Source of the DNA: Candidatus Gastranaerophilales bacterium
GTDB lineage: Bacteria > Cyanobacteriota > Vampirovibrionia > Gastranaerophilales > Gastranaerophilaceae
Assembly: GCA_944322675.1 (NCBI GenBank)
Contig: CALUPO010000006.1
Coordinates: 59,394 to 123,393, forward strand
Reading direction: 5' to 3'
Length of the DNA: 64,000 bases
In this document: in pieces, positions 47,381 to 55,456 of the stretch
Position numbering within the stretch: position 1 is the first letter of the stretch
Layout: every line of letters begins with the position of its first letter
Made by a program: the position numbers and the translations under genes
Notes under the pieces: model-generated
Database searches by the model: none
What the model saw: only the letters and a program-made list of their open reading frames with translations
What the model was told of the DNA's origin: nothing

Positions 47381-49147
47381 TTATTTTAACGATTCTAAAA
47401 GTGTTTTAGCTTCTTCAAAATCCGGCAACAAATCATTTGCTTTATTTAAATATTCTCGGGCTAAATCATTTTTTGCCAGTTTAATACAACACTTACCAAG
47501 ATTTAAAAGTAAATATGGATTATTTTTATAATCTTTATATAACTTTTCAAAATAATTTTTAGCTTCCTCAAAATTACTTAGTTCCATATTAACAAGCCCT
47601 AAAAGATTCAAAGTTTCAGCATCCAAATTCATTAAATAAGCATTTTCAAGGAACTTACGAGCATTTTCATAATCTTTCAATAAATAATAAACATTACCTA
47701 AATTATATAAAACCAAAGCATCGTTTGAATTTATTTCATAAGCTTTTTCAAGAGTCAAACGAGCATTTTCAATATCATTTAATTTTATATAATTTATGCC
47801 CATAAATTTTAAAAACTCAAAATTATTATTATCAAGTTCACAAGCTTTATTATAAAGTGTTTTAGCAGAAATAAAATCCCCTGTAGCACTTAAATAGTTA
47901 GCGTATTCAAAATTTATAATAGCATTATTTGGCTCAATTTTTAAAGCACACTGTAATTCATCATTTGCTTCGCTTATTAAATGCTGATTTAAATATATAA
48001 CACCTAAATCTTTATGAGCAATGGCATTATCAGGCTCCACCTTTATAACTTTTTTAAACATTTCAATAGCTTCACTTGTTTCACCGGTTTGATATAATAA
48101 TATACCATAGTTATAAAAAATATCTGAGTTTTCTTGTTTTTTATGCAGCATTGACTTTAATACATCTTTTGCACTTTGAAGATTTCCCATTTCTTTATGA
48201 CATAATGAAAGCTGCTGGGCAATTTGTATTGAATTTGGATTTTCTTTAAATAAATCTATAAGCAAAGGTAATGCAAGTTCATACTGATATTTTTTTATAT
48301 AGCAGTTTGCAAGATTGACTTCAACCAAGGTATTTTTATTTAATTTTAATAAAATATTATAAATATTTATAGCAGTATCATAATCTTGTGCCTGCATTGC
48401 ACAGTATGCATATAATGATGAATTTTTCATATCAAAATGATAGCCCGAAGCTATTTTTAAATATTCATAAGCCTTTTCAAAATCTTCCTTAATTTGATAA
48501 ATTTGAGATAAACTCACAAGTCCTTCTCTATTATCCGGCTCAAGTTCAATTAGCTTATTAAACAACAAAATTGCATCATCAAGTTTATTTATCATAATAT
48601 ATAGCTTACCCAAATTTTTATAAATTTGTGCATCAACAATATCTAATCCAATTGCTTTTTCAAGAACTTCAATAGCACAATTTCTTTCATTTTTTAATAT
48701 ATACATTAAAGCAAGAGTATTATAAGCAATATTATCATATTCATTAAATTCAATAGCTTTTTGAGAATACTCAATGGTTTCATCAATTTTATCAAGCCGA
48801 AAACATACTAAAGCTAAATTACGATACAAATTTTCATATTCAGGACGTATTTCCTTTAATTTAATATAAAAATCATAAGCTTTCTGAAAATCATTAATTT
48901 TTGTATATAAAGCACCTAAATAAAACAACGACGTAGCATCATAAGGATTTAAATTAAATACTTCATTAAAATATTTTAACCCATTTTCACTATCATCTAA
49001 ATTAACATAACATAATGCAATATTTTTTAGAACATCAATATTATGACTATCAGACTCATAAATTTCTTTTAATATTACTAAAGCATCCTCATATTTTGAA
49101 TCTTTTATATAGTCAGACGACTTATTTAACAATTCATTTGTATCCAT
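47381..49147 (-). CDS. Large tetratricopeptide-repeat protein
   Basis: 588 residues made almost wholly of about 16-17 TPR units, with the W/L-G-Y-A-F-A-P spacing seen repeatedly (for example NPYDATSLFYLGALYTKIND, EPDNREGLVSLSQIYQIKED). No signal peptide, catalytic domain or membrane helix is visible, so it is likely a cytoplasmic scaffold. The frame opens six codons earlier with TTG, but a promoter overlaps that stretch and the ATG at 49145-49147 (MDTNELLNKSSDYI) is the natural start. No ribosome site. Role unknown; it precedes etfBA. Confidence 0.88.
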   Translation of the reverse strand: MDTNELLNKSSDYIKDSKYEDALVILKEIYESDSHNIDVLKNIALCYVNLDDSENGLKYFNEVFNLNPYDATSLFYLGALYTKINDFQKAYDFYIKLKEIRPEYENLYRNLALVCFRLDKIDETIEYSQKAIEFNEYDNIAYNTLALMYILKNERNCAIEVLEKAIGLDIVDAQIYKNLGKLYIMINKLDDAILLFNKLIELEPDNREGLVSLSQIYQIKEDFEKAYEYLKIASGYHFDMKNSSLYAYCAMQAQDYDTAINIYNILLKLNKNTLVEVNLANCYIKKYQYELALPLLIDLFKENPNSIQIAQQLSLCHKEMGNLQSAKDVLKSMLHKKQENSDIFYNYGILLYQTGETSEAIEMFKKVIKVEPDNAIAHKDLGVIYLNQHLISEANDELQCALKIEPNNAIINFEYANYLSATGDFISAKTLYNKACELDNNNFEFLKFMGINYIKLNDIENARLTLEKAYEINSNDALVLYNLGNVYYLLKDYENARKFLENAYLMNLDAETLNLLGLVNMELSNFEEAKNYFEKLYKDYKNNPYLLLNLGKCCIKLAKNDLAREYLNKANDLLPDFEEAKTLLESLK

Positions 49148-49156
49148 AACAATATA

Positions 49157-49185
49157 ATTATACAAATTATATTAAACTATTGCAA
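49157..49185 (-). promoter_or_regulatory. TPR-gene promoter close to the start codon
   Basis: The minus strand reads TTGCAA (49180-49185), a 17-nt spacer and TATAAT (49157-49162), then 9 nt and the ATG. Any 5' leader would be only a few bases. Confidence 0.58.
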
Positions 49186-49220
49186 TAAGAAATAATCAAC
49201 ACAATAAAAAATATATTTAC

Positions 49221-49249
49221 TTGACAATATATTACATTTGTGATATTTT
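49221..49249 (+). promoter_or_regulatory. Strong promoter of the 109-residue gene
   Basis: TTGACA (49221-49226, perfect -35), a 17-nt spacer and TATTTT (49244-49249). It is followed by AAGGAG (49263-49268) 6 nt before the ATG, the best initiation site in the window. Confidence 0.62.
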
Positions 49250-49274
49250 AATAGCATAAGATAAGGAGATAATT

Positions 49275-49604
49275 ATGGTACCTTTTATAAACAGGTCATT
49301 GCCGGCAGTACAAGTTATAATACCCAAAGTTATTAAAACTTCTACTATACTTATATCAAATTCAAAAAGATTTTATTCTCAAAAAAATAATACAAGTGAA
49401 AAAAATTACCAACAAAAACCTAATTTTAATCAAGAAGCACAATCTAAAAAAAATAATAACACGGAATTTGCACGGAATTTAGGTTTTATTGTTGGTGTTG
49501 TTGGAACATCTCTTTTAGGTCATTTGGCACATAAATGTATTGATTATGGCTTGGAACAACTTGAAAATAAAAATAAAATCCAAAATTCCAAAGAAGAAAC
49601 CTAA
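49275..49604 (+). CDS. Small unknown protein with one membrane helix
   Basis: 109 residues. The N-terminus is mildly hydrophobic and basic (MVPFINRSLPAVQVIIPKVI), the middle is Asn/Gln/Lys-rich low complexity, and residues about 68-88 (LGFIVGVVGTSLLGHLAHK) form a Gly-rich helix that may be membrane-embedded. A consensus -35 box and an ideal AAGGAG site suggest abundant expression. It converges on the unknown gene at 49621. No family recognised. Confidence 0.72.
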   Translation: MVPFINRSLPAVQVIIPKVIKTSTILISNSKRFYSQKNNTSEKNYQQKPNFNQEAQSKKNNNTEFARNLGFIVGVVGTSLLGHLAHKCIDYGLEQLENKNKIQNSKEET

Positions 49605-49620
49605 ATAATACTTATCAAGC

Positions 49621-50637
49621 TTATTCGTCTAAACCATAAGATTTTTGACCTTCTATATCGTAAACTACTGGTGAATAATTTTTAAATTTATATACCATGT
49701 TATTAAACCCATATTTTGACATCATTGCAAATGTTCTATAAAATACTTCTTGTGTACGAGGAAGATCCGGATGTTCGCTCATTTCTTTCAATCTATCGAC
49801 ATCGCCTTCCTCATTAACTTCAAATTTTTCCATTTGATTAAAAGCATCTTTTAAATTTTTAAAAAATTCATACATTTTTTCCTTATTAAAAAATTTATTT
49901 TCTAATTCTAATGTTGTTGAATCTAATGCCTGTGATTTTGCTTCATCTGAATCTATATATTTTTTATTAATAACTTTTTCACTTGATTCAATATCAGGAA
50001 CTCCCCAACTAATTTGTCCTTCTGCATCAATATCTGTTTGAGAATAATTTTTTAATATCTCCTCGCAGCCTAAATCCTTTAAAAGTCTAAGCCATCTTTC
50101 AGGAAGAGTTGTTGCATCAATTAAAGTTCCTAAATTAGAACAATATAGCTTAATTAGTTTTTTACAACAATTTTTTACTGCTTCTTTATCGAATTGTTTA
50201 GAATTAACAATTTTAGTTATTTCTTCTTTCGTTTCTGTTAATTTGCAAAATTCTTTAACACATTTATTAGACATTTTTAGCTGAGACACAATAGCCTTTT
50301 TAATAATATCTAATAAAGTTTTACATTTTTCGTCATCTGATATTTTATCATTTGACACAATTTCATTAAAAGATTTACTACAAGTATTCAAATTTTCTGA
50401 GGTTTTTATCCAAAATGTTATTTGTGGATAAATATTGCACAAAAATTGTTTTCCGAATATCACCATATTTTTTCCTGTTCCCGGATCTTTTTTTCTTGCC
50501 ATATTTAATGCTTCAGCCCCTGTAGTTAGCATTAAAGTTGTATTTACTACCTTAGCCCCTGTTTTCATACCAACATGAAAAGCCCTACGTGTTTCTGAAA
50601 GGGTAGCAAATTTTCTTACTACGGTCTTAATAAACAT
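49621..50637 (-). CDS. Unknown soluble helical protein
   Basis: 338 residues with no recognised family. The first 45 residues are basic and amphipathic (MFIKTVVRKFATLSETRRAF), then Cys-containing helices (NTCSKSFNEI, EAVKNCCKKLIKLYCSN), a segment SWGVPDIESSEKVINKKYID and a C-terminal helical part ending GQKSYGLDE. Six or more cysteines are unusual for this window but do not form a clear metal site. AAGGA lies about 10 nt upstream. Base composition matches its neighbours. Divergent from the gene at 50785. Confidence 0.72.
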   Translation of the reverse strand: MFIKTVVRKFATLSETRRAFHVGMKTGAKVVNTTLMLTTGAEALNMARKKDPGTGKNMVIFGKQFLCNIYPQITFWIKTSENLNTCSKSFNEIVSNDKISDDEKCKTLLDIIKKAIVSQLKMSNKCVKEFCKLTETKEEITKIVNSKQFDKEAVKNCCKKLIKLYCSNLGTLIDATTLPERWLRLLKDLGCEEILKNYSQTDIDAEGQISWGVPDIESSEKVINKKYIDSDEAKSQALDSTTLELENKFFNKEKMYEFFKNLKDAFNQMEKFEVNEEGDVDRLKEMSEHPDLPRTQEVFYRTFAMMSKYGFNNMVYKFKNYSPVVYDIEGQKSYGLDE

Positions 50638-50784
50638 ATCTTTATATCCTTATTATAATACTATATATATAATAAGTATATATTAACTAAAAAATTGTTA
50701 TTTTTTATTATTTTTGTAACAAAATATTAACTATCATATTTTATATTTAAATATTTCTTAATCTTTGATAAAATATTAATTAAT

Positions 50785-51309
50785 ATGATAACCGATTATA
50801 TTACAGTCCAAAATAATGATGAGAGACTTTTGTTTCCTTATGAAAGATATAAATCAGGAAATAAAAATGAAGAAAATCCTATTTATAAATATTCTCTTCC
50901 AAATAGTAAATATCCTATTATTATAGTGCCTGATAAAATTTTACTTGACGATAAGCTTAACTATTTAAATCCAGGATATTATGAGGTTGCCATTTCAGAT
51001 GATGAAAAATTTTTACTTTTAATTCAGGCAAAAAAACTTATCTTAAAAGTCTATATTATAAATTTTGAAAAAAAAATAAAAGACACTAAATTATATGAAG
51101 AAGAAGCCATTTTAAAAGAAAAATTAGAGGAATTTAAATTCAAAAAAAAGAAAAAAAAGATTCTTGAAATTGAAGATGCTTTAAAAATAATTGAACGTAA
51201 AAAAGCATTTAATATTAAGGCTCAATTCATAACAAACAATCCTAAATATTATATTATTCAATATGAAGATGAAAATTATAAAGCAACCGGATACATTTCA
51301 AAAAGATAA
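50785..51309 (+). CDS. Unknown 174-residue protein with a Lys-rich coiled segment
   Basis: N-terminal beta-rich part (PIYKYSLPNSKYPIIIVPDKI) followed by a highly charged helix with a run of lysines (about residues 105-135) and a beta-rich end (YIIQYEDENYKATGYISKR). There is no signal peptide or membrane helix. No ribosome site is visible; a TAAAAT sits 10 nt before the ATG, so the leader would be very short. Family not recognised. Confidence 0.7.
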   Translation: MITDYITVQNNDERLLFPYERYKSGNKNEENPIYKYSLPNSKYPIIIVPDKILLDDKLNYLNPGYYEVAISDDEKFLLLIQAKKLILKVYIINFEKKIKDTKLYEEEAILKEKLEEFKFKKKKKKILEIEDALKIIERKKAFNIKAQFITNNPKYYIIQYEDENYKATGYISKR

Positions 51310-51318
51310 ATACTTTTT

Positions 51319-51459
51319 TTAATTTTTATCACAATTTTCATTTAATCTTTGCTGCGAAGCTGCTTGTATATCTGCTTTTTTAGAAACATAAACCATTAAG
51401 CCAGCAAGAAGAATCAAATTTAAAAAAATTAATACACTACCAATCATATAATCTGTCAT
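51319..51459 (-). CDS. 46-residue single-span membrane peptide behind a perfect promoter
   Basis: The minus strand encodes MTDYMIGSVLIFLNLILLAG, continues through a helix to about residue 25 (LMVYVSKKAD) and ends with a polar tail NENCDKN. A weak AAAGG lies about 9 nt upstream. The promoter at 51487-51515 matches the sigma-70 consensus at every position. The layout (short outside end, one helix, positively charged exit, Asn/Lys/Cys tail) is like the peptide at 19820-19936. Unknown function. It converges on the gene at 50785 with a 9-nt gap. Confidence 0.72.
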   Translation of the reverse strand: MTDYMIGSVLIFLNLILLAGLMVYVSKKADIQAASQQRLNENCDKN

Positions 51460-51486
51460 GAATAAGACCTTTTTTACTAATAACTA

Positions 51487-51515
51487 ATTATACCATAAAC
51501 TACTAAATTTGTCAA
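51487..51515 (-). promoter_or_regulatory. Perfect-consensus sigma-70 promoter
   Basis: The minus strand reads TTGACA (51510-51515), a 17-nt spacer and TATAAT (51487-51492). The -35 overlaps the last codon of leuA. The only downstream coding sequence is the 46-residue peptide, about 20 nt after the predicted start site. Confidence 0.72.
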
Positions 51516-53032
51516 ATATTTGAGTTTAGAATATTTAAACCATTAAAAATCGCTTTAACATTAGCCTTTTGAGTGCTTGTATCACAAGCTCTAGCTATTA
51601 TTTGATTTTTATTTTTATCTTCAAAATAAATTACACTCATTGCATATGCACCTGAGCCCAATTTGTCTTCATCCAAAGCTTTTTGTTCGTAATGAAGTAA
51701 TTTTTGTTCAAATCCTGCCTGTTTTAATGCCAATAAACAAGCATCAACAGGTCCATTACCTGTACTTTCTATTTCATATAATTTGTTGTTATATTCAAAA
51801 TTTAATCTATAATTATCCTTCGATAGTTCATTAAAGGCAATTAATTTAAAAGGACCATTTACATTAAAAACAGTATCAAAATACAACTTAATCATTTCAT
51901 CTAAATTTAATTCACCAACAAGTTCTGCTTTCTGTTTAAAATATGGTGTTATACGAATTGCTTCTTGCATGGTTATTGGATAATTCGCTCCTGAAATAAT
52001 ATCAAATATCGCAGTTTTTCCACTTTGAGAAGTAAATCCTATTTGTTCACTATTTTCTCGACCAATTAATGAAGGTTTTATAGGACGATATGCCCCCATT
52101 TGCATATCTTTTGTTTTGATAGCACCATCTTGATGTATGCCTGAACGATGAGCAAGTGCCTCTTTACCAATTAATGGAGATTTTTCAGGTATTTCAACAT
52201 TACTCATTTCAGATATCATTATTGCTGTTTCATAAAATTTATTATAGTTTAAATTAGTTTTTATTCCATTGTTATGCAATGCAACTGCAACTTCATAAAA
52301 ATTTGTATTCCCACATCTTTCACCTAATCCATTTAAGCAGCATTCAAGTTGTGTTGCACCAACAAAATAACTTTCAACAGTGGTAGCTGTTGCCATGCCT
52401 AAATCATTATGGTTATGAACCGAAATTACTATATCTTTTGGTAAAGCTTTATAAACCTTTTCAATCATATCAATTAAGTGTTTGGGACGATATCGTTCAA
52501 CGGTATTTGGAAGGTTTATAATAGTAGCTCCTGCCAATATAATTTCCTTTAATGTTTTAATAACCTCATCCAAATTTTCGGCACAATCTCCAAAATGTTC
52601 AACTGAAAATTCAATTTCTCCATCTTTTTTTAATATACTTCTTGCATATTTAACCGCCTCAATAGCATTTTTAGCAACTTCTTCATAAGATTTATTCAAA
52701 ACATATTTTAGATGAAAAGGACTTAAAGTAACAAATGTATGAATGCGAGGTTTATACGCTTCTAATATTGCTTTATTACAATCATCAATATCTTCTTTTT
52801 TTGTCCTTGCAAGACCCGAGACAACAATATTTTTTGGTGCTAATGATGCTAAATATTTTGTTGACTCAAAATCCATATTTGAAGCATGTGGAAAACCTAT
52901 TTCTATCCCATCAACATTTAGCTCAAGAAGTGTATTAAAAATCTTCTCCTTTTCTTCTAAATTCCAGGGCTTTTTTAACGCTTGATTGCCATCTCGCAAA
53001 GTTATATCATAAAAAAAAGGTTTTCTTTCCAT
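51512..53032 (-). CDS. leuA: 2-isopropylmalate synthase
   Basis: Condenses acetyl-CoA with 2-oxoisovalerate in leucine synthesis. It is 506 residues. The HMGL-like barrel has the opening DITLRDGNQAL (closer to the long-form LeuA wording than the common TLRDGEQ), the metal-binding VHNHNDLGMATATTVES and GLGERCGNTNF, then a linker with HRSGIHQDG and a C-terminal regulatory domain (about 385-500) ending near a DTSTQKANVKAIFNGLN. A citramalate synthase cannot be excluded by eye. The ribosome site is weak. It stands alone. Confidence 0.82.
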   Translation of the reverse strand: MERKPFFYDITLRDGNQALKKPWNLEEKEKIFNTLLELNVDGIEIGFPHASNMDFESTKYLASLAPKNIVVSGLARTKKEDIDDCNKAILEAYKPRIHTFVTLSPFHLKYVLNKSYEEVAKNAIEAVKYARSILKKDGEIEFSVEHFGDCAENLDEVIKTLKEIILAGATIINLPNTVERYRPKHLIDMIEKVYKALPKDIVISVHNHNDLGMATATTVESYFVGATQLECCLNGLGERCGNTNFYEVAVALHNNGIKTNLNYNKFYETAIMISEMSNVEIPEKSPLIGKEALAHRSGIHQDGAIKTKDMQMGAYRPIKPSLIGRENSEQIGFTSQSGKTAIFDIISGANYPITMQEAIRITPYFKQKAELVGELNLDEMIKLYFDTVFNVNGPFKLIAFNELSKDNYRLNFEYNNKLYEIESTGNGPVDACLLALKQAGFEQKLLHYEQKALDEDKLGSGAYAMSVIYFEDKNKNQIIARACDTSTQKANVKAIFNGLNILNSNI

Positions 53033-53060
53033 TTTTCTTTATATTCCTATTTATTCATAT

Positions 53061-53088
53061 TTGTTATAAACTTAATTTATGATACTAT
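53061..53088 (+). promoter_or_regulatory. purB promoter
   Basis: TTGTTA (53061-53066), a 16-nt spacer and TACTAT (53083-53088). Predicted start near 53095. Confidence 0.45.
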
Positions 53089-53094
53089 ATTTTA

Positions 53095-53233
53095 ACTAAA
53101 AAAACAAATATGATGGACTACCGTGTGTACAATTTAATTTTCCGCTCCAAAACGTGGATTGAATTTAATACTTTATATTGCAAAAAGTCCAATTGAAGCT
53201 ATTTTTTAGTAGATATTATAGAGAAAGGTTTAT
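53095..53233 (+). promoter_or_regulatory. Long, possibly structured 5' leader of purB
   Basis: About 139 nt of non-coding leader, the longest before any gene here with a clear promoter. TGGACT (53114-53119) can pair with AGTCCA (53186-53191), enclosing an inner hairpin TCCGC (53141-53145) / GTGGA (53154-53158). The enclosed bases include the only G/C-richer stretch in the gap (GGACTACCGTGTGTAC). It does not fit the purine-riboswitch consensus. There is no terminator-like stem before the AAAGG ribosome site. Confidence 0.35.
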
Positions 53234-54526
53234 ATGATTGAACGTTATACACGAGATGAAATGAAAAATATTTGGGATTTAAACTCAAAGTACAATTTTT
53301 ATTTGCAAGTTGAATTGGCCACTTGTCAAGCATACTTTGAATGTGGAAAAATTCCAAAACAAGATTTTGAAAACATAAAAAATAATGCAAAATTTGATTT
53401 AAATCGTATAAACGAAATAGAAAAAGAAGTAAATCATGATGTCATTGCGTTTTTAACTAATATAAATGAAAACGTTGGAGAGTCTTCACGATATATACAT
53501 ATGGGGCTTACTTCATCCGATGTAATTGATACGGCTTTAGGACTTCAATTCAAAGAAGCGAATAAAATTATTGAAAAAGATATTATAAAAGCATTGAATA
53601 TACTAAAAGAAAAAGCTTTTGAATACAAAAATACACCTTGCATAGGACGTTCTCATGGTATTTTAGCCGAACCGATGGTTTTTGGATTAAAGTTTTTAAA
53701 CTGGTATAGCCAAATTGAACGTGCTTATAAATATTTTAAAATATCAAAAGAAGATGTTGAACAAGGTCAAATATCAGGTCCTGTAGGCACCTATAGCAAT
53801 ATAAGTCCTGATATTGAAAAAAGAGTTTGCGAAATACTTGAATTAAAACCATGCAAAGTCTCAACTCAAGTCATATCAAGAGATGTCTATGCTTACCATT
53901 TAAATAGTTTAACAATGATAGCAAAAGTTATTGAACAAGCAGCAACAGAAATAAGACACTTACAAAAAACAGAAATACTTGAAGTTGAAGAGGGTTTTAA
54001 AAAAGGTCAAAAAGGCTCATCAGCAATGCCACACAAAAAAAATCCAATTTCATCAGAAAATTTATGCGGATTAGCACGACTTATAAAGAATAATTTTAAT
54101 GCAAGTTTGGATAATATCGTACTTTGGCATGAACGGGATATTTCACACTCAAGCGTTGAGAGAATTATTTTCCCAGACACTACAATTTTAATTAATTATA
54201 TGCTTAATCGCTTTATAAATACAATTGAAAATCTTAATATTAATAAAGAACATATGCTTAAAAATATAAATCTATATGGTGGAATTGTGTTTTCACAAAA
54301 AGTTCTATTAAAACTTACAGGCAAAGGACTTTCAAGAGAAGACGCTTATAAGCTTGTTCAAAAAAATGCTCATAAAAACTTTGGAGTTGAAAACGGTAAT
54401 TTTAAAGAAAGTTTATTAAATGATAAAGATATTTTAAATATCTTATCAAAAGATGAAATTATAGAATGTTTCAATATTGATGATTATTTACAAAATACCG
54501 ATGAAATATTTAAAAGGTTTGAATAG
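53234..54526 (+). CDS. purB: Adenylosuccinate lyase
   Basis: Acts twice in purine synthesis, releasing fumarate from SAICAR and adenylosuccinate. It is 430 residues. The opening IERYTRDEMKNIWDLNSKY, the catalytic-His region GRSHGILAEP, the family signature GSSAMPHKKNPISSE (about residue 260) and SHSSVERIIFPD are present. AAAGG lies 5 nt before the ATG. It has its own promoter and long leader, and converges on the small frameshifted gene. Confidence 0.97.
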   Translation: MIERYTRDEMKNIWDLNSKYNFYLQVELATCQAYFECGKIPKQDFENIKNNAKFDLNRINEIEKEVNHDVIAFLTNINENVGESSRYIHMGLTSSDVIDTALGLQFKEANKIIEKDIIKALNILKEKAFEYKNTPCIGRSHGILAEPMVFGLKFLNWYSQIERAYKYFKISKEDVEQGQISGPVGTYSNISPDIEKRVCEILELKPCKVSTQVISRDVYAYHLNSLTMIAKVIEQAATEIRHLQKTEILEVEEGFKKGQKGSSAMPHKKNPISSENLCGLARLIKNNFNASLDNIVLWHERDISHSSVERIIFPDTTILINYMLNRFINTIENLNINKEHMLKNINLYGGIVFSQKVLLKLTGKGLSREDAYKLVQKNAHKNFGVENGNFKESLLNDKDILNILSKDEIIECFNIDDYLQNTDEIFKRFE

Positions 54527-54542
54527 TTATAATTTTTAATTA

Positions 54543-54666
54543 TTATTCATTTTTATCTTTTTTATTATTATCCGCTAAAGCAACCTTTACAGATTTAGCC
54601 AATACGTGAATGTATACTAAAAAGTAAAATGAATTCTAATGCTATCCTATCTATAGTTTCAAGCAT
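54543..54666 (-). pseudogene. Frameshifted small membrane peptide gene (second copy of the MLE peptide)
   Basis: From the ATG at 54664-54666, with a strong GGAGG 9 nt upstream, the minus frame reads MLETIDRIALEFILLF and stops after 23 codons at 54595. Shifting by one base in a T5 run (54619-54623) restores a coherent product of about 40 residues: a complete transmembrane helix followed by AKSVKVALADNNKKDKNE, ending at 54543. The start overlaps the preceding two-span gene by 8 nt. It matches the 38-residue peptide at 19820-19936 in its MLE start, size and context. A one-base insertion, sequencing error or programmed slippage are all possible. Confidence 0.5.
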
Positions 54667-54895
54667 TTTTTAATTCCTCCAACATTTTATTAATCCTGGC
54701 ATTTGTATTCAATGTTGTTTTCGTAATAAAATAAATATAAAAAACTCCAATAATTAATGAAATCCAATATACACTTTTGCTTAAATTTAATAAATGTAAA
54801 CCATATACACCGCCAATTAACACAACAAGTATTGTTATAAGATTTGTTCTTAAGTTTATAAGATTTTTTAATTTTTCAATATAAAAACCTTTCAT
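54659..54895 (-). CDS. Small two-span membrane protein, second copy of the module
   Basis: 78 residues: basic start (MKGFYIEKLKNLINLRTN), two hydrophobic helices (about 18-36 and 42-60) and a tail TTLNTNARINKMLEELKNA. Size, topology and the R-x(0-2)-INKM end match the 73-residue protein at 19940-20161. It is followed, with an 8-nt overlap, by the frameshifted MLE peptide. There is no ribosome site; a promoter ends 6 nt before its ATG. Function unknown. Confidence 0.72.
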   Translation of the reverse strand: MKGFYIEKLKNLINLRTNLITILVVLIGGVYGLHLLNLSKSVYWISLIIGVFYIYFITKTTLNTNARINKMLEELKNA

Positions 54896-54901
54896 TTTTT
54901 A

Positions 54902-54930
54902 ATAATATCATATAAAAATTACTTAATCAA
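54902..54930 (-). promoter_or_regulatory. Promoter abutting the start of the 78-residue gene
   Basis: The minus strand reads TTGATT (54925-54930), a 17-nt spacer and TATTAT (54902-54907), then 6 nt and the ATG (54893-54895). The -35 lies inside the end of the isochorismatase-like gene. Confidence 0.48.
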
Positions 54931-55455
54931 CCCTTGAACTTCTTTAAAATTTGGATTTTTAGAGCTTTTTAATAAATCAAAAAGCAAAATTTCACAACAA
55001 GATATTTTAACTCCATATTGTTGCATCAAATTTATACCCGTCTCAAATTCATAATTTTTACGGCTCTTTGAAGCATCTTTAATAAGAAAAACTTCATAAC
55101 CTTTTTCAATAAGAGCTTTTACTGTTTGTAAAACACAAATATGTGCCTCAATTCCAAACAAAATGACTTGCTTTTTGCCTAAAACTTCAAGTTTTTTTAA
55201 AACATCGTCATTATTTAAAGCAGAAAAATCTGTTTTTTCAAACAAGAAAGTGTTTTCATTAAAAACATTTTTTAATTCTGAAACAGTTTCACCTAAACCT
55301 TTTGGATATTGTTCCGTAACAACAATAGGAATATCCATCAAACTTGCTGTTTTTAAAATTTTATATGCGTTTCTTACTTCATCAGCTGCATTAGTTGCAT
55401 TAACAAGCTTTTCTTGTAAATCTATCATTAAAACAACACAATTATTTTTATTCAT
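54919..55455 (-). CDS. Isochorismatase/nicotinamidase-like cysteine hydrolase
   Basis: 178 residues. The catalytic Asp is in MIDLQEKL (about residue 11), the Lys in FEKTDFSAL (about 74) and the nucleophilic Cys in GIEAHICVLQT (about 107), with a cis-peptide region just before it. This matches the YcaC-like hydrolase branch; the substrate is unclear and a nicotinamidase role is not supported by a metal site. It follows the hydrogenase gene by 1 nt, so it belongs to the rex-hydrogenase operon. Confidence 0.9.
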   Translation of the reverse strand: MNKNNCVVLMIDLQEKLVNATNAADEVRNAYKILKTASLMDIPIVVTEQYPKGLGETVSELKNVFNENTFLFEKTDFSALNNDDVLKKLEVLGKKQVILFGIEAHICVLQTVKALIEKGYEVFLIKDASKSRKNYEFETGINLMQQYGVKISCCEILLFDLLKSSKNPNFKEVQGLIK

Positions 55456-55456
55456 A

